In this document: in pieces, positions 25,015 to 28,295 of the stretch
How positions within the stretch are numbered: position 1 is the first letter of the stretch
Layout: the number at the start of each line of letters is the position of its first letter
Assembly (NCBI GenBank): GCA_947380285.1
Contig: CANCQD010000021.1
Location: 1 to 28,295 of the forward strand
Source: Burkholderiaceae bacterium
Lineage (GTDB): Bacteria > Pseudomonadota > Gammaproteobacteria > Burkholderiales > Burkholderiaceae
Length of the DNA: 28,295 nt
Direction of reading: 5' to 3'
Notes under the pieces: model-generated
Databases searched by the model: none
Seen by the model: the letters and a program-made list of their open reading frames with translations, nothing else
What the model was told of the DNA's origin: nothing
Translations under genes and position numbers: made by a program

Positions 25015-25058
25015 GATTCATTATTGATGCAGCAACCCAAACCCACAGGATCCCTTTC

Positions 25059-25799
25059 ATGAGTACAGCCGCCCCCGCCAATATTGCCCGCCCAAGTGGC
25101 CGCCAGCCAAAAGATTTACGCCCGGTGACCATCTCTAGAGCTTTTACCAAGCATGCTGAGGGTTCTGTACTGATTGCCTTTGGCGATACCAAAGTACTGT
25201 GCACCGCCAGCATCCTCGAAAAGGTGCCTCCTCACAAAAAGGGTTCAGGCGAAGGTTGGGTTACCGCCGAATACGGCATGCTCCCCCGCTCTACCCATAC
25301 CCGAAGCGATCGCGAAGCAGCTCGCGGTAAACAATCTGGCCGTACTCAAGAGATTCAGCGCCTCATTGGACGCGCTATGCGTAGCGTCTTTGATTTAAAA
25401 GTACTAGGGGAAAGAACCATTCACCTCGATTGCGATGTATTGCAAGCAGATGGTGGTACACGTACTGCATCGATCACTGGCGCCTATGTGGCCGCTCGTG
25501 ATGCAGTGAATCAACTTCTGAAAAGTGGCGCTCTGAGCAAAGATCCGATCATGGATAGTGTGGCTGCAATTTCAGTTGGTATTTACCAAGGTACCCCTGT
25601 TCTCGACTTGGATTACCCAGAAGACTCTTCATGCGATACCGATATGAATGTCGTCATGACTGGTAAAGGCGGGATGATTGAAGTGCAAGGCACCGCTGAA
25701 GGTACGCCCTTTTCGAGAGCTGAACTAAGCGCGCTCTTGGACTTGGCCGAGCAAGGGATTCAAGAATTGACGCAGCTGCAAATTGACTCGTTAAAGTAA
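25059..25799 (+). CDS. rph: Ribonuclease PH
   Basis: A 246-residue 3' exoribonuclease that trims tRNA precursors using phosphate. The family core is complete: [21 protein letters not shown] near the start, [22 protein letters not shown] at about 66-87, [20 protein letters not shown], and the catalytic region [24 protein letters not shown] lies about 14 bases before the ATG. It is the first gene of rph-rdgB-hemW and divergent from yicC. Confidence 0.98.
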   Translation: MSTAAPANIARPSGRQPKDLRPVTISRAFTKHAEGSVLIAFGDTKVLCTASILEKVPPHKKGSGEGWVTAEYGMLPRSTHTRSDREAARGKQSGRTQEIQRLIGRAMRSVFDLKVLGERTIHLDCDVLQADGGTRTASITGAYVAARDAVNQLLKSGALSKDPIMDSVAAISVGIYQGTPVLDLDYPEDSSCDTDMNVVMTGKGGMIEVQGTAEGTPFSRAELSALLDLAEQGIQELTQLQIDSLK

Positions 25800-25823
25800 T
25801 TATTGAATTCACCAGCCAACCCA

Positions 25824-26420
25824 ATGCAAAAGCTCGTTCTCGCATCTAATAATGCCGGCAAGGTAAAAGAATTTCAGGCGCTTTTAGCCCCCCTGAATTT
25901 TCAGGTAATCCCCCAAGGTGAATTAGGTATTCCTTCAGCAGAAGAGCCTCATCACACCTTTGTAGAAAATGCCCTGGCTAAGGCGCGTCATGCTAGCGCT
26001 GCATCCGGCTTGCCTGCCTTAGCTGATGACTCTGGAGTTTGCGCTCATGCATTAAATGGAATGCCCGGGGTCTTGTCCGCGCGTTATGCAGGTGATCAAG
26101 GTGATGATGCAGCTAATAATCAAAAGTTGATTGATGCATTACGCAATCATCCAGATCGAGGCGCGCATTATGTTTGCGCCTTAGTTTTTGTCAACAGTGC
26201 CAATGATCCGGAACCGATTATTGTGCAAACCCGTTGGTATGGTCAGATTATTGATAAGCCAGTAGGTTCGAATGGCTTTGGCTATGACCCTTATTTCTTT
26301 TTGCCTGAACAAAACTGCACAGCCGCAGAGTTAGATGCTGCTACAAAAAATCAGATAAGTCATCGCGGTCAAGCCTTAAGAGAGCTCATCGCTCAGTTGA
26401 AAAGCCGTGCTGAGTTCTAA
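25824..26420 (+). CDS. rdgB: XTP/dITP diphosphatase (non-canonical purine NTP pyrophosphatase)
   Basis: RdgB hydrolyses dITP, XTP and related triphosphates, keeping them out of DNA and RNA. The 198-residue form starting MQKLVLASNNAGK matches the known start of the family (E. coli begins MQKVVLAT). Motifs: SNNAGKVKEF (8-17), a Glu-rich loop, ALADDSG with the catalytic Asp at about 70, FGYDPYFF, and the base-recognition SHR near the end. A TTG at 25803 would add seven residues and is the alternative start. It lies close after rph, and its 3' end overlaps hemW by 14 bases. Confidence 0.96.
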   Translation: MQKLVLASNNAGKVKEFQALLAPLNFQVIPQGELGIPSAEEPHHTFVENALAKARHASAASGLPALADDSGVCAHALNGMPGVLSARYAGDQGDDAANNQKLIDALRNHPDRGAHYVCALVFVNSANDPEPIIVQTRWYGQIIDKPVGSNGFGYDPYFFLPEQNCTAAELDAATKNQISHRGQALRELIAQLKSRAEF

Positions 26421-27594
26421 TCCCAACAAAGTCAGCCTTACCGCATTGCCACCACTGGCTTTGTATATTCATTTTCCTTGGTGTGAAAAGAAATGCCCCT
26501 ATTGCGATTTCAACTCTCACCAAATTAAAGAGGGCATGAATAAAGCAGGCTTTGATGAGGCGCGTTATATCAAAGCACTGATTGCCGACTTAGAAACAGA
26601 ATTACCGAATATTTGGGGTCGCCAAGTCCATAGTATTTTTATTGGGGGCGGCACCCCTAGCCTGCTGTCTGCTTCAGGGATGGATCAATTACTTTGCGCC
26701 ATTCGAGCCAGAGCAAACCTAGAGCCTGATGCGGAGATCACTATAGAAGCGAACCCTGGCTCGGTTGAAACAGAGAAGTTTGCTGGTTTTGCACATGCAG
26801 GTATCAATCGGGTGTCATTGGGTATTCAGAGCTTTCAGGATGAGCAATTAAAAGCCTTGGGACGGATTCACAATGGTGTAGAAGCAAAGCGAGCGGTTGA
26901 GATTGCCATGCAATATTTCAAGTCCGTGAATTTGGATTTAATGTATGGCCTACCCAACCAATCGCTAGAAAAAGCCAGAGAAGATGTTGAGATAGCGCTC
27001 TCTTTTAAAACACCGCACCTCTCTTTTTACAATCTCACACTAGAGCCGAATACGTATTTCGCTAGCTTTCCACCCAAGTTACCCAATGATGATGAAATCG
27101 ATGCTATCTTTGAACAGAATTTAGCCTTACTAACTCAGGCAGGTTATCAACGATACGAAGTTTCTGCTTATGCCCAAAAGAATCAAGAGTGCAAACACAA
27201 CTTAAACTACTGGCGCTTTGGCGATTACATTGGTATTGGTGCTGGAGCACATGGCAAGATTTCTTATCCCGATCGAATTACTCGCCAAGTGAGAGAACGC
27301 CATCCTGAGACTTATATGCAGGCTATCGAATCAAAAGGGAATGCATTGATGGAGAGTAAAGAGATCTCTCCTCAAGACTTACCATTTGAATTCATGCTCA
27401 ATGCCTTGAGATTAACCAATGGCGTTGCTACCAACACCTTTAGCGAGCGTACTGGCCTGCCCTTAAGCGTGATCAGCAAGGGCTTGACTGAGGCTAGCAA
27501 TAAACAATTACTCGATGAAAACCCCGGTCAACTCAAAGCCACTTCATTAGGAATGCGTTACCTCAATAACCTGCAAGAGCTGTTTCTCAATTAA
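26407..27594 (+). CDS. hemW: Radical SAM heme chaperone HemW (HemN-like)
   Basis: A 395-residue radical SAM protein. The iron-sulfur motif is C26-x3-C30-x2-C33 (WCEKKCPYCDF), which lacks the fourth Cys found in true HemN coproporphyrinogen dehydrogenase and supports HemW. Other marks: IGGGTPSLL, EANPGSVE, GINRVSLGIQSF, NLDLMYGLPNQS, and HNLNYWRFGDYIGIGAGAHG. The C-terminal HemN domain is present. Family members bind heme and act as heme chaperones. The start is GTG within the end of rdgB (14-base overlap), implying coupled translation. Confidence 0.95.
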   Translation: MLSSNPNKVSLTALPPLALYIHFPWCEKKCPYCDFNSHQIKEGMNKAGFDEARYIKALIADLETELPNIWGRQVHSIFIGGGTPSLLSASGMDQLLCAIRARANLEPDAEITIEANPGSVETEKFAGFAHAGINRVSLGIQSFQDEQLKALGRIHNGVEAKRAVEIAMQYFKSVNLDLMYGLPNQSLEKAREDVEIALSFKTPHLSFYNLTLEPNTYFASFPPKLPNDDEIDAIFEQNLALLTQAGYQRYEVSAYAQKNQECKHNLNYWRFGDYIGIGAGAHGKISYPDRITRQVRERHPETYMQAIESKGNALMESKEISPQDLPFEFMLNALRLTNGVATNTFSERTGLPLSVISKGLTEASNKQLLDENPGQLKATSLGMRYLNNLQELFLN

Positions 27595-27605
27595 GCGCTA
27601 GTACA

Positions 27606-27653
27606 CAACAAAAAACCAATGAATTGCCAGACTAAAATATGGCAATCCATTGG
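27606..27653 (-). terminator. Intrinsic terminator of the right-edge gene
   Basis: Arms 27640-27653 and 27616-27629 pair over 14 positions with a single mismatch (ATTGCCA/TGGCAAT plus CCAATG/CATTGG) around a 10-base loop. On the minus strand a TTTTTTGTTG tract follows directly, so it terminates the gene ending at 27688. On the plus strand no T-run follows, so its use for hemW is doubtful. Confidence 0.88.
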
Positions 27654-27687
27654 CAAAATCAGCTACATTCTAAATAAAAATTACTTA

Positions 27688-28295
27688 TTACACATGCACT
27701 AAGACACCATGATTGAGCGCAACGTGTGAACTATCTACACCAACAAGTTTGACTAAATTATCACCAGGATCTACAGCATTTGCGGCATGGCCATTCGTAA
27801 TCAGCACAAAAGTATCGCTACCGTTAACCCATTTAGCAAAATGGCCTGACATATGATCATTGCTTGCTGCAAGAGCCGCTTCAGCAGCAATAATTTGCTT
27901 TTGCAGAGTATTGTCTTGACTACTGAAGGTCAATGAACCGGTAGTTAAGTCAATGTGAGCAATACCACTCACTGCTGCCCCAGAATTTCCGGTAATCGTC
28001 AAATGATTTGCATATTCAATTTGATCATTACCAGCCCAATTAAAGATACGGTCAAAATGAGAATCAGAAATATTGCCAGACTGGTTATCCTCTAAGAAAT
28101 AATGCTCACGACCAGAGCCACCATCCCAATCATGGGTGGAATAAGGATCCACCGGCTCATACACCACCAAGTCCGCTTGCGCAGTATTGCCCAGCGCGAT
28201 CGTGTAGGTATGGCCATTAGCGGTGATATCAACTTCAGTACCCAGTCCATTATTAATCTGATGCTTAGTAATCACCGCACTGCTAGTTAGGCCCG
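27688..28295 (-). CDS. C-terminal end of a probable large surface or secreted protein (partial)
   Basis: The frame is open to the right edge of the window (codons GGC CTA ACT AGC AGT GCG precede the GTG at 28275), so the protein continues beyond it and this GTG is not a real start. About 200 C-terminal residues are visible: Asn/Asp/Gly/Ser-rich, acidic, nearly free of Cys, with beta-strand patterns such as GNTAQADLVVYEP, FDRIFNWAGNDQIEYANHLTI and SDTFVLITNG, then DNLVKLVGVD and a final hydrophobic VLVHV. The sequence FxW-GNDxI and the D-x-FV-ITNG...LVKLVGV pattern resemble C-terminal 'bluetail' or RTX-type secretion regions of giant adhesins. That match is from memory and unverified. A good terminator follows at 27606-27653. 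Confidence 0.6.
   Translation of the reverse strand, partial: GLTSSAVITKHQINNGLGTEVDITANGHTYTIALGNTAQADLVVYEPVDPYSTHDWDGGSGREHYFLEDNQSGNISDSHFDRIFNWAGNDQIEYANHLTITGNSGAAVSGIAHIDLTTGSLTFSSQDNTLQKQIIAAEAALAASNDHMSGHFAKWVNGSDTFVLITNGHAANAVDPGDNLVKLVGVDSSHVALNHGVLVHV

Noticed and set aside
27616..27653. Hairpin after hemW as the hemW terminator
   Set aside because: The T-run is on the minus-strand side, so it fits the right-edge gene; plus-strand termination here is unsupported.

Overview
The window looks like a chromosomal segment of a betaproteobacterium of the order Burkholderiales, most likely Polynucleobacter or a close relative. This is inferred from moderate GC, tight gene packing, the gene order ilvI-ilvH-ilvC-psd-pssA-leuA, and the cluster sigma factor / DUF3619 / DUF3106 / RDD. 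There are no insertion sequences, phage genes or CRISPR arrays. No database search was possible, so the organism call rests on recognised proteins and gene order.

Layout. (1) 44-313, minus: rpsO, with its promoter at about 416-445. (2) 599-3968, plus: an envelope operon of a YiaW-like DUF3302 membrane protein, a HlyD/YiaV-like membrane fusion protein, a NodT-type outer membrane channel lipoprotein and a secreted YSC84/SYLF protein. No inner-membrane pump is encoded beside them. (3) 4004-10715, minus: branched-chain amino acid genes ilvI-ilvH-ilvC, then psd and pssA (phosphatidylethanolamine synthesis), then leuA. Between pssA and leuA lies a leucine-rich leader peptide followed by an intrinsic terminator and a possible antiterminator helix, which is a classical leu attenuator. 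(4) 10909-13122, plus: an ECF-type sigma factor, an overlapping single-span DUF3619 protein, an exported DUF3106 protein and an RDD membrane protein. (5) 13171-16439, minus: an SDR-family protein whose stop overlaps the TTG start of a YbbP/FtsX-type permease. (6) 16545-20054, minus: a four-gene MCE/Mla-like lipid transport operon (STAS-permease, ATPase, MCE protein, lipoprotein), with tRNA-Arg(ACG) and its terminator upstream. (7) 20240-20740, plus: greB. (8) 20762-25002, minus: yicC, gmk, rpoZ and a bifunctional RelA/SpoT protein. (9) 25059-27594, plus: rph, rdgB, hemW. (10) 27688 to the right edge, minus: the C-terminal end of a probable large surface or secreted protein, cut by the window.

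The most interesting points are the leucine attenuator and a recurring start architecture. In five places (leu leader peptide, MCE permease, greB, yicC, sigma factor) a good -10 hexamer sits 6-7 bases before an ATG that has no Shine-Dalgarno sequence, which predicts leaderless mRNAs. The sigma factor / DUF3619 pair also has the layout of a sigma factor with a membrane anti-sigma factor and may be an undescribed envelope-sensing module.
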